Both the position numbers and the translations under genes were made by a program. 32,158 nucleotides of DNA from HGM04593 sp045588345 (GTDB taxonomy: Bacteria > Bacteroidota > Bacteroidia > Bacteroidales > Bacteroidaceae). The stretch covers positions 1 through 32,158 of the forward strand of contig JAZNDZ010000029.1 of the NCBI GenBank assembly GCA_045588345.1, given 5' to 3'. Position 1 is the stretch's first letter. Every line of letters starts with the position of its first letter. The notes beneath the pieces were generated by a model. It worked only from the letters and a program-made list of their open reading frames with translations, did not search any database and was not told the origin of the DNA. Positions 1 through 8,029 of the stretch are shown one piece after another.

Positions 1-231
1 TGATGTGACCGAATGATATTGCACGGCAATTCATGAGCAAAGCATCATGCGACTGGTGAACTCTGTGCCGGGGCTTTTCGTTCTTTTGGCCGCCAAAAGA
101 ACATGATAGAACGACTGCAAGAGGAATACAAGATAACTGATTAAGGGTAAAATTAACCTTGGAATAAGATATTCCAGATAGAAAATAATCGTACATGTAC
201 AATATTACCCACACTGAATTTCTACTGAGCC
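1..231. repeat. Intergenic repeat, right part (copy 1, cut by the window edge)
   Basis: These 231 bases align without gaps to 20108-20338, with about 11 mismatches by my hand count. They contain a perfect 11-bp inverted repeat with a 1-base centre at 80-102 (GTTCTTTTGGC / GCCAAAAGAAC), the motif TACAATATTACCCACAC at 197-213, and end in CTACTGAGCC at 222-231. The left half of the element lies outside the window. No credible gene is seen here. Confidence 0.9.
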
Positions 232-241
232 AAGAAAACAT

Positions 242-1495
242 TCAATTGCGTTCAAGTTCATAATTGATTCGGCATACACCAATCAGCCTGTCATACCTCT
301 CGCCGAACCCACGGCAATATACATATATGAGGTACTCATTCTCTGTATCGTACAAATCCCCCTCCGCCAAAGAGGCCTGCGCAAGACGGGCACCATCCGG
401 TAACCACACATACATATAATTATACAATCCCAACTTCAGAAGTTGGGTTGTGTGGTAGTAGCCTGCCTCGGAATCATAATCGAGTTTGCTGTCCGGCGAA
501 AGCATGTTTCCACACATATCACCAAGCAGATAATAATCACCGCCCGAACGATATGGTGCTTCAAGGGCAAAATGGACATATACATAATCGGCCTCAATGG
601 GCGAGCCATTCCCCTCAAGAGTGTTCACATAATAGCGGCCGTTCTCATCAATATAACGCGAATGGGTCGAACGGCACTTGTCCATGTAAAGCAACGCATG
701 ATACTCATCGCCATACAGAACAATCTCCTCTACATTCACTCCGGGGTAATCAGGGTCTGTCAACTCAAAGCGGCGGTATTCATTCCCGGCATTGAATATA
801 AGCCTGTCATTGTGTACATATTCCAACCTGTTTCCGCTGATATAAGTAGGTTTAACACCAAGCACAACATTGTCTAATCTGCGGTTCTGATAGACGACAG
901 GCTTTATGTCACTTGACGGAGAAGCAATATTGAACGACGAATAGTCAACTACAAACGAAAGTTGTTGCTGGTTGTCATTCAGCGACACATCAGTGTCTCC
1001 GCTGACAGAGGCTGCGATTTGTACCTTAGGTTCCACTACCGAAAACCCGAACACCGCCACAGGAGTCTCAGAATCCTCTTCATCATCAAAAAGTTCTACC
1101 TTGTAGTTGCCCGACAGGAGCAGCCTTACATTGTCATTAGGCAACGAGAAACTGTAGTGTGTGTACAGCCGCGTAGTATTTACAGAATTCTCCCATTCCT
1201 CAACAGGGACATCGTTAAAGCCTTCGAGATAGTCAATTTCATGCATATCCGATTGTGTCCAATCCGAATTGCAGTGAGATATACGGTAAGTAAAACGGTG
1301 ATACGTGTGCGACATTTCATCAAAAGAGAAATGCATGACATCATCGCCGCCAAGCAACATCACCGGCAAGGCATCCCACTCGCCGTTGAGTTCCATACGC
1401 GGCGAACGCACACGCGGAGTATTCGTGTATGCAAACTGCGCGCTACCGGCAAAAGGCAGCAAAGCAAGCAACATTATATATATAAATCTGGCCAA
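242..1495 (-). CDS. Type IX secretion system plug protein (DUF5103 family)
   Basis: This 417-residue protein begins with a signal peptide (about residues 1-19, ending in GSAQ) and then carries the family hallmark region: HRFTYRISHCNSDW at about 66-79, an EIDYLEGF-like stretch, NTTRLYTHYSFSLPN, and a SGNYKVELF segment. In the family, the plug protein closes the lateral gate of the SprA/Sov translocon of the type IX secretion system when no substrate is loaded; it sits on the periplasmic side of the outer membrane. The length fits the family. It is divergent from the DUF1460 gene across a 76-bp gap, and a TATCTTCG element on the minus strand (1513-1520) could be its -7 box. A T9SS-type sorting tail is found elsewhere in this window at 17295-17753, which agrees with a working T9SS. 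I am sure of the family; the plug role comes from family knowledge. Confidence 0.88.
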   Translation of the reverse strand: MARFIYIMLLALLPFAGSAQFAYTNTPRVRSPRMELNGEWDALPVMLLGGDDVMHFSFDEMSHTYHRFTYRISHCNSDWTQSDMHEIDYLEGFNDVPVEEWENSVNTTRLYTHYSFSLPNDNVRLLLSGNYKVELFDDEEDSETPVAVFGFSVVEPKVQIAASVSGDTDVSLNDNQQQLSFVVDYSSFNIASPSSDIKPVVYQNRRLDNVVLGVKPTYISGNRLEYVHNDRLIFNAGNEYRRFELTDPDYPGVNVEEIVLYGDEYHALLYMDKCRSTHSRYIDENGRYYVNTLEGNGSPIEADYVYVHFALEAPYRSGGDYYLLGDMCGNMLSPDSKLDYDSEAGYYHTTQLLKLGLYNYMYVWLPDGARLAQASLAEGDLYDTENEYLIYVYCRGFGERYDRLIGVCRINYELERN

Positions 1496-1571
1496 ATTGA
1501 CATTATTTTATGCGAAGATAATCATTAATAAAGAATTATTCAGTACATTTACATAATTTAAGCCAAACGCA

Positions 1572-2435
1572 ATGACAAAAAGCATCATTACAACCCTTCT
1601 GTTACTATTGCCGTTACATGCAACAGCACAGAATATATTGTATGGCCAGAGCGACAGTACAACAATTGAAAGAATACTCAAGGAACACTCCGCCACTACA
1701 TACGATTCACAGGGAGAACTAATAATGGCTATAGCAAAAGAGTTCATTGGCAAAAGATACATACCCAACACGCTCGACAAGGGGAAAGACGAACCGCTTT
1801 TTATCAGTTGCGACAGCCTTGATTGTTCGACATTCGTGGAACTTGTTACAGCCATAGCCATGAGCATAGCGAGACACGAGCCCACATTCGCCGCAACATG
1901 CAGCAACCTTGAAAAGATACGTTACCGCAACGGGAAACGCAACGGATACGACAGCCGCCTGCATTATACAAGTTGGTGGATTGCCGACAACGCATCCCGC
2001 GGCATAATAGAAGAAGTAACCACAAAAACGGAACACAAGCAGCAACACCTCAACCTCAATTTCATGAGCAGCCACCCCGGCAGCTATGCAATGCTGAAAG
2101 AAGACACAGCCATGCAGACAAAGATTGCAGAACTGGAGAAACCATTCAGGGATATAACAGTACCATACATTCCAAAGCAGATGCTTAGCATGGGGCACAA
2201 GACCTTAAAAATTGAGAATGGCGATATAGTTGCCCTGGTGACAACCATTGAAGGGCTCGATGTTTCACATGTCGGATTTGCCCTGTGGATTGGTGAAAAC
2301 CTTCACCTCGTACATGCCTCAAGCAGCAAAGGAGAGGTTATCATTGACCCCGCAACGCTCTACGTTTACCAACAGAAAAAGAAAAGACAGATTGGAATAA
2401 GAGTATTACGGCTGCAACAGCAAGGAGAACAATAG
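1572..2435 (+). CDS. DUF1460 N-acetylmuramoyl-L-alanine amidase-like secreted protein
   Basis: This 287-residue protein has a signal peptide (about 1-19, ending LHATAQ) and a cysteine-hydrolase fold of the DUF1460 (AmiA-like) family. The likely nucleophile is Cys85 in SLDCSTFVELV, and a conserved histidine follows in DVSHVGFALW near residue 231, with a further LVHASS segment. Family members are described as NlpC/P60-related enzymes acting on muropeptides or the bond between MurNAc and L-Ala; the exact substrate here is not shown by the sequence. Secretion implies a periplasmic or surface role in peptidoglycan turnover. It lies 36 bp upstream of the polymer-transferase gene on the same strand, so the two may be co-transcribed. 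The ATG at 1572 gives a proper signal peptide directly, so the start is likely correct. Confidence 0.85.
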   Translation: MTKSIITTLLLLLPLHATAQNILYGQSDSTTIERILKEHSATTYDSQGELIMAIAKEFIGKRYIPNTLDKGKDEPLFISCDSLDCSTFVELVTAIAMSIARHEPTFAATCSNLEKIRYRNGKRNGYDSRLHYTSWWIADNASRGIIEEVTTKTEHKQQHLNLNFMSSHPGSYAMLKEDTAMQTKIAELEKPFRDITVPYIPKQMLSMGHKTLKIENGDIVALVTTIEGLDVSHVGFALWIGENLHLVHASSSKGEVIIDPATLYVYQQKKKRQIGIRVLRLQQQGEQ

Positions 2436-2471
2436 AACTGACAAACATACAGAACCTAAAAATACAGCAAA

Positions 2472-3524
2472 ATGCGCATACTACTTTTCTGCGAGAACAA
2501 ATATGCCTTCGATATTCTTCAACCGATTCAGGAAGAGGCAGACAAAGAAGGCGGCAACAGTGTCCTTTGGTACATACACCCCAAAAAAATCAAGGAATTC
2601 CCTTTCAGCGGCAAAGCCCAATGGACCAATAGCATACAAGAGGCATACGATTTTTCACCCGAGGCCATATTCTGCCCCGGTAACATTGTCCCCTACTACC
2701 TGCCGGGAGTCAAGATACAGGTATTCCACGGATACGCAGGAGAGAAAAAGGGACACTGGATAATAAGGCACTATTTTGACACATATTTCACACAAGGCCC
2801 CCACTTCACTTCCGGATTCAAGAGACTCGCATCCAAGCATGGCGATTTTGAGGTTCTTGAGACAGGATGGCCCCGCCAGGACTGGGTGAAAAAGCACTTC
2901 CACGATTTTGACAAGGAAAAAGAGGAGATTCTCAAGAAACACGGCAAGGAAAAACTGGTTCTTTATGCTCCCACCTTCTCTCCATCACTCACTTCATTGC
3001 CAGTAATGAAAGAAGCCTTAGTGGAACTTACACGCAAACGCAGCACTGTAATCATAATCAAACTGCACCCACTGACCAAAGAAGAATGGGTCAACGAATA
3101 CAAGGAACTGGCAAAAGAACACGAGCACATAATTTGGAGCGATGATTTTTCTGTTGCGAAATATCAGTTGATGGCCGATGTCATGATAAGCGACACATCA
3201 TCTACAATATACGAATTCCTCTTGAAGGACAAGCCTGTGATAACATACAAAGCATCGGCCGAAAAAAAATACTGGAAGGACATTGACGATGTCAATCAAC
3301 TGTGCGATGCGTACGATGAGGTTCAAAACAACAGCAAATACATAAGTTTGCGCAAATGGATTATTGAGAACTACGACCCCTACAATGACGGCTGTGTTGC
3401 CAAGCGCATGCTCGAAGGGGCCCGTGACTACATTAACCGACACGGCGTACCTAAGAAACGTTCGCTCAACCTTTGGAGAAAATACACCAGCATAAAGACA
3501 TTCGGTAACATAAGAAAAAAATAG
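2472..3524 (+). CDS. CDP-glycerol glycerophosphotransferase family protein (TagB/TagF-like)
   Basis: This 350-residue protein matches the Glyphos_transf family. Visible motifs in order are VFHGYAGEKKGHW (about 85-97), a GWPRQDW segment, LVLYAPTFSPSL, IIIKLHPL, and SDTSSTIYEFLLKDKPVIT, where the last three resemble the nucleotide-binding half of the GT-B fold. Family members transfer glycerol phosphate (or another polyol phosphate) from a CDP donor to a growing cell-surface polymer on the inner face of the inner membrane. In Gram-negative bacteria such enzymes act in capsule or surface polysaccharide assembly; no capsule locus surrounds this one, so acceptor and donor are unknown. The C-terminus is basic (KKRSLNLWRK), suiting a membrane-peripheral enzyme. 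It follows the DUF1460 gene by 36 bp and is closed by the strong terminator at 3541-3586. Confidence 0.8.
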   Translation: MRILLFCENKYAFDILQPIQEEADKEGGNSVLWYIHPKKIKEFPFSGKAQWTNSIQEAYDFSPEAIFCPGNIVPYYLPGVKIQVFHGYAGEKKGHWIIRHYFDTYFTQGPHFTSGFKRLASKHGDFEVLETGWPRQDWVKKHFHDFDKEKEEILKKHGKEKLVLYAPTFSPSLTSLPVMKEALVELTRKRSTVIIIKLHPLTKEEWVNEYKELAKEHEHIIWSDDFSVAKYQLMADVMISDTSSTIYEFLLKDKPVITYKASAEKKYWKDIDDVNQLCDAYDEVQNNSKYISLRKWIIENYDPYNDGCVAKRMLEGARDYINRHGVPKKRSLNLWRKYTSIKTFGNIRKK

Positions 3525-3540
3525 AGACCGGAAAACCCAA

Positions 3541-3586
3541 TCCAACAAAAAAGGCCAAACTCACGAGTTTGGCCTTTTTTGTTGGA
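3541..3586. terminator. Bidirectional intrinsic terminator between convergent genes
   Basis: A perfect stem of about 21 bp with a 4-base-or-smaller loop: TCCAACAAAAAAGGCCAAAC on the left mirrors the right arm ending GTTGGA. A-tracts on one side and T-tracts on the other let it terminate transcription from the gene ending at 3524 and from the OmpA-like gene ending at 3597. Confidence 0.92.
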
Positions 3587-3596
3587 GCATCATCTA

Positions 3597-4286
3597 TTAT
3601 TCAAGTGCACCATTGTTCGCTGCGTTAATCATCGCCTCGCTTGCATAGAGATAAACCTCTACACGGCGGTTCTCAGCACGTCCGTCCACTGTACCGTTAT
3701 CAGCAACCGGTTCTTTTGAGCCTTTGCCCACGACACTCTTTATCTGCACCGGTGCAACACCCTTAGAAAGGAGATAGTTTGCAACAGCATTCGCACGGTT
3801 CACAGAAAGCGGGTCATTGATTTTGTCCGAACCGGTAGAATCAGTGTGGCCGAAGATTGCCACATCCGCATCGCTGAATTCCATTAGCACCTTGGAAAAC
3901 TCATCCAAATCTGATTTCGCATTGAACTTAAGGTCATACATATTGGTATCGAACATCAGACCTGAGTTGAATGTTACCTTTACGGCTGTCAAATTATTTG
4001 CATCAGTAACAGTCTCAACCTTTGCATTCTCAATCTCCGCAGCAGCCGCAGCAGCCTTGTCCATTCTCTTGCCGATAATAAGACCGGCCCCGGTTCCCAC
4101 AGCAGTGCCTATAGCAGCACCAATACCTGCATTACCGGCCAATTTGCCTATCAAAGCACCTAAAGCCGCACCACTGGCTGCTCCGATGGTTCCGCCCTTA
4201 GCAGTATTGCTCCATGTAGCACAGCTTGAAACCAATATTGCAGCACTAAGCATCACACCAAGTGATTTTACAAAATTTCTTCTCAT
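3597..4286 (-). CDS. OmpA-family outer-membrane lipoprotein with glycine zipper
   Basis: This 229-residue protein starts with a lipoprotein signal ending in the lipobox LVSSC (lipidated Cys22). Residues about 31-75 form a glycine-zipper stretch (repeated GAASGAALGALIG-like and GAAIGTAVGTGAG-like steps), and the C-terminal half (about 105-215) is an OmpA-like peptidoglycan-binding domain with FGHTDSTGSD, LSVNRANAVANYL and the closing GRAENRRVEVYL. This layout equals the YiaD/Pal-like family that holds the outer membrane to the cell wall. The gene is convergent with the transferase gene across a shared terminator. A TAACTTTG -7 box on its strand lies at 4328-4335, which gives a leader of about 35 bases. 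Function as an envelope tether is inferred from the domain; no partner is visible nearby. Confidence 0.88.
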   Translation of the reverse strand: MRRNFVKSLGVMLSAAILVSSCATWSNTAKGGTIGAASGAALGALIGKLAGNAGIGAAIGTAVGTGAGLIIGKRMDKAAAAAAEIENAKVETVTDANNLTAVKVTFNSGLMFDTNMYDLKFNAKSDLDEFSKVLMEFSDADVAIFGHTDSTGSDKINDPLSVNRANAVANYLLSKGVAPVQIKSVVGKGSKEPVADNGTVDGRAENRRVEVYLYASEAMINAANNGALE

Positions 4287-4327
4287 AGATAAAACTTTTT
4301 TGTTTATTAATACATCCGAAAACTGTA

Positions 4328-4335
4328 CAAAGTTA
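4328..4335 (-). promoter_or_regulatory. Candidate -7 box for the OmpA-like lipoprotein gene
   Basis: Read on the minus strand, TAACTTTG matches the Bacteroidetes -7 consensus TAnnTTTG and lies about 42 bases upstream of the ATG at 4286. I do not see a good TTTG -33 element at the right distance, so the call is tentative. Confidence 0.5.
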
Positions 4336-4452
4336 AGAATAATTTAATAGAACAGAGACATTAACCGGCACAAATTATTCAACAGCAAAGAAAAATACCA
4401 AGAACAACGAGTCAAATTCCAAAATAAGAATAATTATATGAATATATTTTTG

Positions 4453-4460
4453 TATTTTTG
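4453..4460 (+). promoter_or_regulatory. Candidate -7 box for proS
   Basis: TATTTTTG fits TAnnTTTG. The start of transcription would fall near 4467 and leave a leader of about 110 bases before the proS ATG at 4580. No clear -33 element is seen. The gap 4287-4579 otherwise holds only this, the minus-strand -7 box and the leader hairpins. Confidence 0.5.
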
Positions 4461-4513
4461 CAGTTAGCATCAAAGGCGCTGCATCCGCGACGGAACATAT
4501 AAGTCCCAAACAT

Positions 4514-4550
4514 TTCCGGCATGCAGGCTTTTCACCGGCACACGCCGGAA
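4514..4550 (+). promoter_or_regulatory. Two mutually exclusive hairpins in the proS leader
   Basis: GCCGGAA at 4544-4550 can pair either with TTCCGGC at 4514-4520 (7 bp) or, using its GCCGG part, with CCGGC at 4535-4539 (5 bp, ACAC loop). Such competing stems in a long leader of a tRNA-synthetase gene could be regulatory, but no T-box consensus or leader peptide is seen. The start codon follows 29 bases later. Structural inference only. Confidence 0.3.
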
Positions 4551-4579
4551 CACATATATTAAGAAACAACAATAAAAAT

Positions 4580-6058
4580 ATGGCAGAGTTAAAAGAACTT
4601 ACAAAACGAAGCGAGAGCTATTCACAGTGGTACAACGACCTCGTTCTCAAAGCCGACCTTGCAGAGCAGTCGCCGGTGAGAGGATGTATGGTAATCAAAC
4701 CATACGGTTATGCAATTTGGGAAAAGATGCAAAGAGTGCTTGACGACATGTTCAAGGAGACAGGACATGTAAATGCATATTTTCCTTTGCTCATTCCAAA
4801 ATCATTCCTCAGCCGCGAGGCAGAGCATGTTGAAGGATTCGCCAAGGAGTGCGCTGTGGTAACCCACTACCGCCTGAAGAATGCCGAAGACGGTAGCGGT
4901 GTTGTAGTAGACCCGGCAGCAAAACTTGAGGAAGAGATGATTATACGCCCCACATCGGAGACAATCATCTGGAGTTCGTACAAGAATTGGATACAATCGT
5001 ACCGCGACCTCCCAATCAAAATAAACCAGTGGGCAAACGTTATGCGCTGGGAGATGCGCACACGTCTATTCCTGCGCACCGCCGAATTCCTTTGGCAAGA
5101 AGGCCACACCGCGCATGCAACACGCGAGGAGGCCGAAGAGGAAGCACGCACAATGCTCCACGTATACAATGACTTTGCCAACAACTACATGGCTCTGCCC
5201 GTCGTAATGGGCGTAAAGAGCGCCAACGAACGTTTTGCCGGCGCACTCGACACATATACCATTGAGGGCATGATGCAGGACGGTAAAGCCCTGCAATGCG
5301 GTACATCACACTTCCTGGGACAAAACTTCGCAAAGGCATTCAACGTGCAGTTTGTCGACAAGAACAATAACCTTGAATACGTTTGGGCAACCTCATGGGG
5401 TGTATCGACACGTCTTATGGGTGCTCTTATCATGACACACTCCGATGACAACGGCCTTGTATTGCCGCCCGCACTTGCACCAATACAGGTAGTCATCATA
5501 CCTATATGCAAGAACGAAGAGCAGATGAGTGTCATCAGAAGCAAGGTCGACCCGATGATTGCCGAACTCAAGAAGTTAGGCATCACAGTAAAATTCGACG
5601 ATGCCGACAACAAGCGTCCCGGCTTCAAGTTCGCCGAGTACGAACTCAAGGGTGTTCCTGTACGCCTTGTTCTTGGTGCGCGCGACATTGAGAACGGCAC
5701 AATCGAGGTTATGCGTCGCGATACCCTCACAAAGGAGACACGCGAAATTGATGGCATCGTTGAGTATGTAAAACAACTGCTCGACGACATCCAGAACAAC
5801 CTCCATGCCAAGGCACTTGCAATGCGCGAGGCATGCACACGCAGCGTAGACACCTACGAAGAGTTCAAGACCGAGATTGAGAAGGGCGGCTTTATCCTCG
5901 CACACTGGGACGGCACGCCAGAGACAGAGGAGCAGATAAAGAACGACACAAAAGCAACAATACGTTGTATTCCTTTGGGTTGGGACGAGACCCCTGGCAC
6001 CTGCATGGTAACAGGCAAGCCATCGGCACGCCGCGTACTCTTCGCAAGAGCATATTGA
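4580..6058 (+). CDS. proS: Prolyl-tRNA synthetase, archaeal/eukaryal (type 3) form
   Basis: This 492-residue cytoplasmic enzyme charges tRNA-Pro with proline. Class II synthetase motifs are seen in order: motif 1 region around GHVNAYFPLLIPKSFL (about 61-76), the proline-pocket RPTSETIIWSSY, motif 2 with INQWANVMRWEMRTRLFLRT and LWQEGHTAHAT, and motif 3 TSWGVSTRLMGALIMTHSDD with the class-defining arginine. An anticodon-binding domain follows (about 300-400), and the protein ends in an aromatic AY, as in type 3 enzymes. It lacks the bacterial insertion (INS) editing domain between motifs 2 and 3, which is why it is short. Bacteroidetes usually carry this form. The ATG at 4580 follows an A-rich leader. 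A PEA-transferase gene begins about 70 bp downstream and may be co-transcribed. Confidence 0.96.
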   Translation: MAELKELTKRSESYSQWYNDLVLKADLAEQSPVRGCMVIKPYGYAIWEKMQRVLDDMFKETGHVNAYFPLLIPKSFLSREAEHVEGFAKECAVVTHYRLKNAEDGSGVVVDPAAKLEEEMIIRPTSETIIWSSYKNWIQSYRDLPIKINQWANVMRWEMRTRLFLRTAEFLWQEGHTAHATREEAEEEARTMLHVYNDFANNYMALPVVMGVKSANERFAGALDTYTIEGMMQDGKALQCGTSHFLGQNFAKAFNVQFVDKNNNLEYVWATSWGVSTRLMGALIMTHSDDNGLVLPPALAPIQVVIIPICKNEEQMSVIRSKVDPMIAELKKLGITVKFDDADNKRPGFKFAEYELKGVPVRLVLGARDIENGTIEVMRRDTLTKETREIDGIVEYVKQLLDDIQNNLHAKALAMREACTRSVDTYEEFKTEIEKGGFILAHWDGTPETEEQIKNDTKATIRCIPLGWDETPGTCMVTGKPSARRVLFARAY

Positions 6059-6073
6059 TATTCTACAGAACAG

Positions 6074-6107
6074 GAGTGAGTGCACCCGTTACGCGAGTCA
6101 CTCACTC
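6074..6107 (+). other. 9-bp hairpin between proS and the PEA transferase gene
   Basis: GAGTGAGTG at 6074-6082 is the exact inverse of CACTCACTC at 6099-6107, with a 16-base loop. There is no T-run, so it is not a standard terminator. It buries a possible GTG start at 6080, which supports the ATG at 6131 as the start of the next gene. Confidence 0.45.
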
Positions 6108-6130
6108 GTTCATATTCCACACACGCAGCC

Positions 6131-7885
6131 ATGCAATACGCAATAACAGCCTTATCCCTTTGGGGTATAAGTTTCGTAACATACGTAACCTGCAACAAGG
6201 GATTACCACGTAACTGTGTCTGGCAACAGTTACGCCGCTACCTCATAGCATCGCTCATAGCAATCGCTCCTGCAGCAATTACAAATCTGGACTTGCAGCA
6301 GCCCGCCGTAATCATTGCAACCGCCACATCGCTGCTGTGGATAGTAACATACCTGTTCCTGCACCATGTGACAAAGCGCAAGTCATCCACAGAATACGAC
6401 AACCAGATAGACCCGGCCTTCGGCATATACCTCTACGGTTGGCTGACAGGAATTCTTGCACTTCTCCCCGGTGCACAATACATCGTTACTGCATGCGAAG
6501 CCCCATTGCTTCTGATTCCTCTTGCATTGTGGGGATATTTTGTCATATCAGGCGACAGCGTTGACATCAACGACATGAAGACTCTTCAGCAAACACACAA
6601 AAACGAAATCATAGAGTTCCTTCATTCCTGGAAAGTACGTATAGCACTGCTCATGTTAATACTTTCAGCAGTCCCGTTTGTGTGGGCAAATACATGTACC
6701 GCATTCATCAAGGGCAATGCCGCATGGTGGCAGAGTGCAATTGCCGCAGCCGCAACCATATTCATTACCTTATATATATGGAAACCGCGCGGTCTTTTCT
6801 CCAGAACAGGAATTGCCGTTCTCTACCGTGCAGTCAAAGAGTACACAGCCCAGAACAAGAGATACAAGACCTTGGCACAGGAACGCATCAAGAGCCTTGA
6901 TGTAGAACCTGTTTCTCAGCCTTTTGACAAGCCATCGACCATTATGCTCGTGCTTGGCGAATCGGCCACACGCGACTACATGAGCGCGTTCAGCAACGTA
7001 GAAGAAGACACTACCCCTTGGATGCGCAGCATGCTCGACGACAAAGAGCATTGCATTGCATTCCCCAACACATACAGTTGCCATGTACGCACGGTACAGG
7101 TTCTTGAAAAGTCCTTGACCGAGTTCAACCAATACGACGGTGGAGAGTTCTTCACCTCATGCTCAATAGTGGACATTGCACGCAAAGCAGGCATGCGCAT
7201 ACATTGGTACAGCAACCAAGGCTACGTAGGCGACGTTGACACCCCGGTAACCCTTGTCGCAAACACATCAGACGTAGCCAAATGGACATTACAGGAAAAG
7301 CATATCAAGAAAACGCCATACGACAGCATGCTGCTTGACTATCTTGGCGAGATTGACCCGCAAAAGAACAATTTTGTAGTGCTTCACCTCAAAGGCAACC
7401 ACTTCAACTTCATAAACCGCTACCCTCATGAAGCACGCATGTGGGGCAAGGCCGGCGAAAGCGACAACGTAACCGAATACAAGAATTCACTTCACTACAC
7501 CGATGACATCATACGTCAGTTCCACGAATACGGGCGTAAGCATCTCAACATGCAGGCAATGCTCTACATGTCGGACCACGGATGCACCCCCACAAACTCA
7601 AGACGGCGTGTTCCGCGCGATTTTGTGAATTCCCGCATTCCAATGATGCTGTGGATGAGCGACGAATACATCCGCAAGCACAGCGCAAGAGCCGAAGCCT
7701 TGAGAAGCAACAGCAACAAATACTGGACCAATGACCTGCTGTATGAACTGATGTGCGGAATTTTCGACATAAAGAGCAATCATTTCAATGCAAAGAATTC
7801 GCTTGCGCACAAAGAATACATACACACAAGAGAAACGCTGACCATAATGGAAGGCGAGATAAGACTTACCGAAGACAAACAGTAG
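6131..7885 (+). CDS. Phosphoethanolamine transferase, sulfatase superfamily (EptA/CptA-like)
   Basis: With the ATG at 6131 the protein has 584 residues. The N-terminal half is an inner-membrane domain with about five to seven hydrophobic segments (roughly 1-18, 37-51, 56-78, 98-116, 122-140, 169-187, 200-216). The C-terminal half is a periplasmic alkaline-phosphatase-fold domain with the metal/nucleophile motif LGESATRDYMSAF (Thr280 or Ser278 as nucleophile), VLHLKGNHFNFINRYP, and YMSDHGCTPTNSRR holding the metal-binding Asp-His. Family members move phosphoethanolamine from phosphatidylethanolamine to lipid A or core sugars; the acceptor cannot be told from sequence. A longer in-frame form from GTG at 6080 exists, but its codons lie in a hairpin and add a non-hydrophobic head. 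The convergent LpxL-type gene and lptD nearby make a lipid A/LPS role likely. No clear terminator is seen in 7886-8029. Confidence 0.88.
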   Translation: MQYAITALSLWGISFVTYVTCNKGLPRNCVWQQLRRYLIASLIAIAPAAITNLDLQQPAVIIATATSLLWIVTYLFLHHVTKRKSSTEYDNQIDPAFGIYLYGWLTGILALLPGAQYIVTACEAPLLLIPLALWGYFVISGDSVDINDMKTLQQTHKNEIIEFLHSWKVRIALLMLILSAVPFVWANTCTAFIKGNAAWWQSAIAAAATIFITLYIWKPRGLFSRTGIAVLYRAVKEYTAQNKRYKTLAQERIKSLDVEPVSQPFDKPSTIMLVLGESATRDYMSAFSNVEEDTTPWMRSMLDDKEHCIAFPNTYSCHVRTVQVLEKSLTEFNQYDGGEFFTSCSIVDIARKAGMRIHWYSNQGYVGDVDTPVTLVANTSDVAKWTLQEKHIKKTPYDSMLLDYLGEIDPQKNNFVVLHLKGNHFNFINRYPHEARMWGKAGESDNVTEYKNSLHYTDDIIRQFHEYGRKHLNMQAMLYMSDHGCTPTNSRRRVPRDFVNSRIPMMLWMSDEYIRKHSARAEALRSNSNKYWTNDLLYELMCGIFDIKSNHFNAKNSLAHKEYIHTRETLTIMEGEIRLTEDKQ

Positions 7886-8029
7886 GTATCCCCCAAAACC
7901 TGATGTCAATCAAAACAGATAAAAACCGCTGTTTATTGAACGTAAATGAAGATTTTCAAGGCAAACGTAACGCAATATCACACCTTTCATCTTCTGCAAG
8001 TTTTTTTTGAGATTTGAACAATTCCTAAA

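Noticed and set aside
443..877. Long + strand frames opposite the T9SS plug gene
   Set aside because: They are shadows of the minus-strand gene, with no start context, signal or family signature.
4461..4579. A T-box riboswitch before proS
   Set aside because: There is no T-box consensus sequence, no specifier-loop structure and no terminator/antiterminator with a T-run; this phylum is not known to use T-boxes.
6080..6130. A GTG start giving a 601-residue PEA transferase
   Set aside because: The GTG is inside a 9-bp hairpin stem, and the added 17 residues are not hydrophobic; the ATG at 6131 opens directly into a membrane segment.
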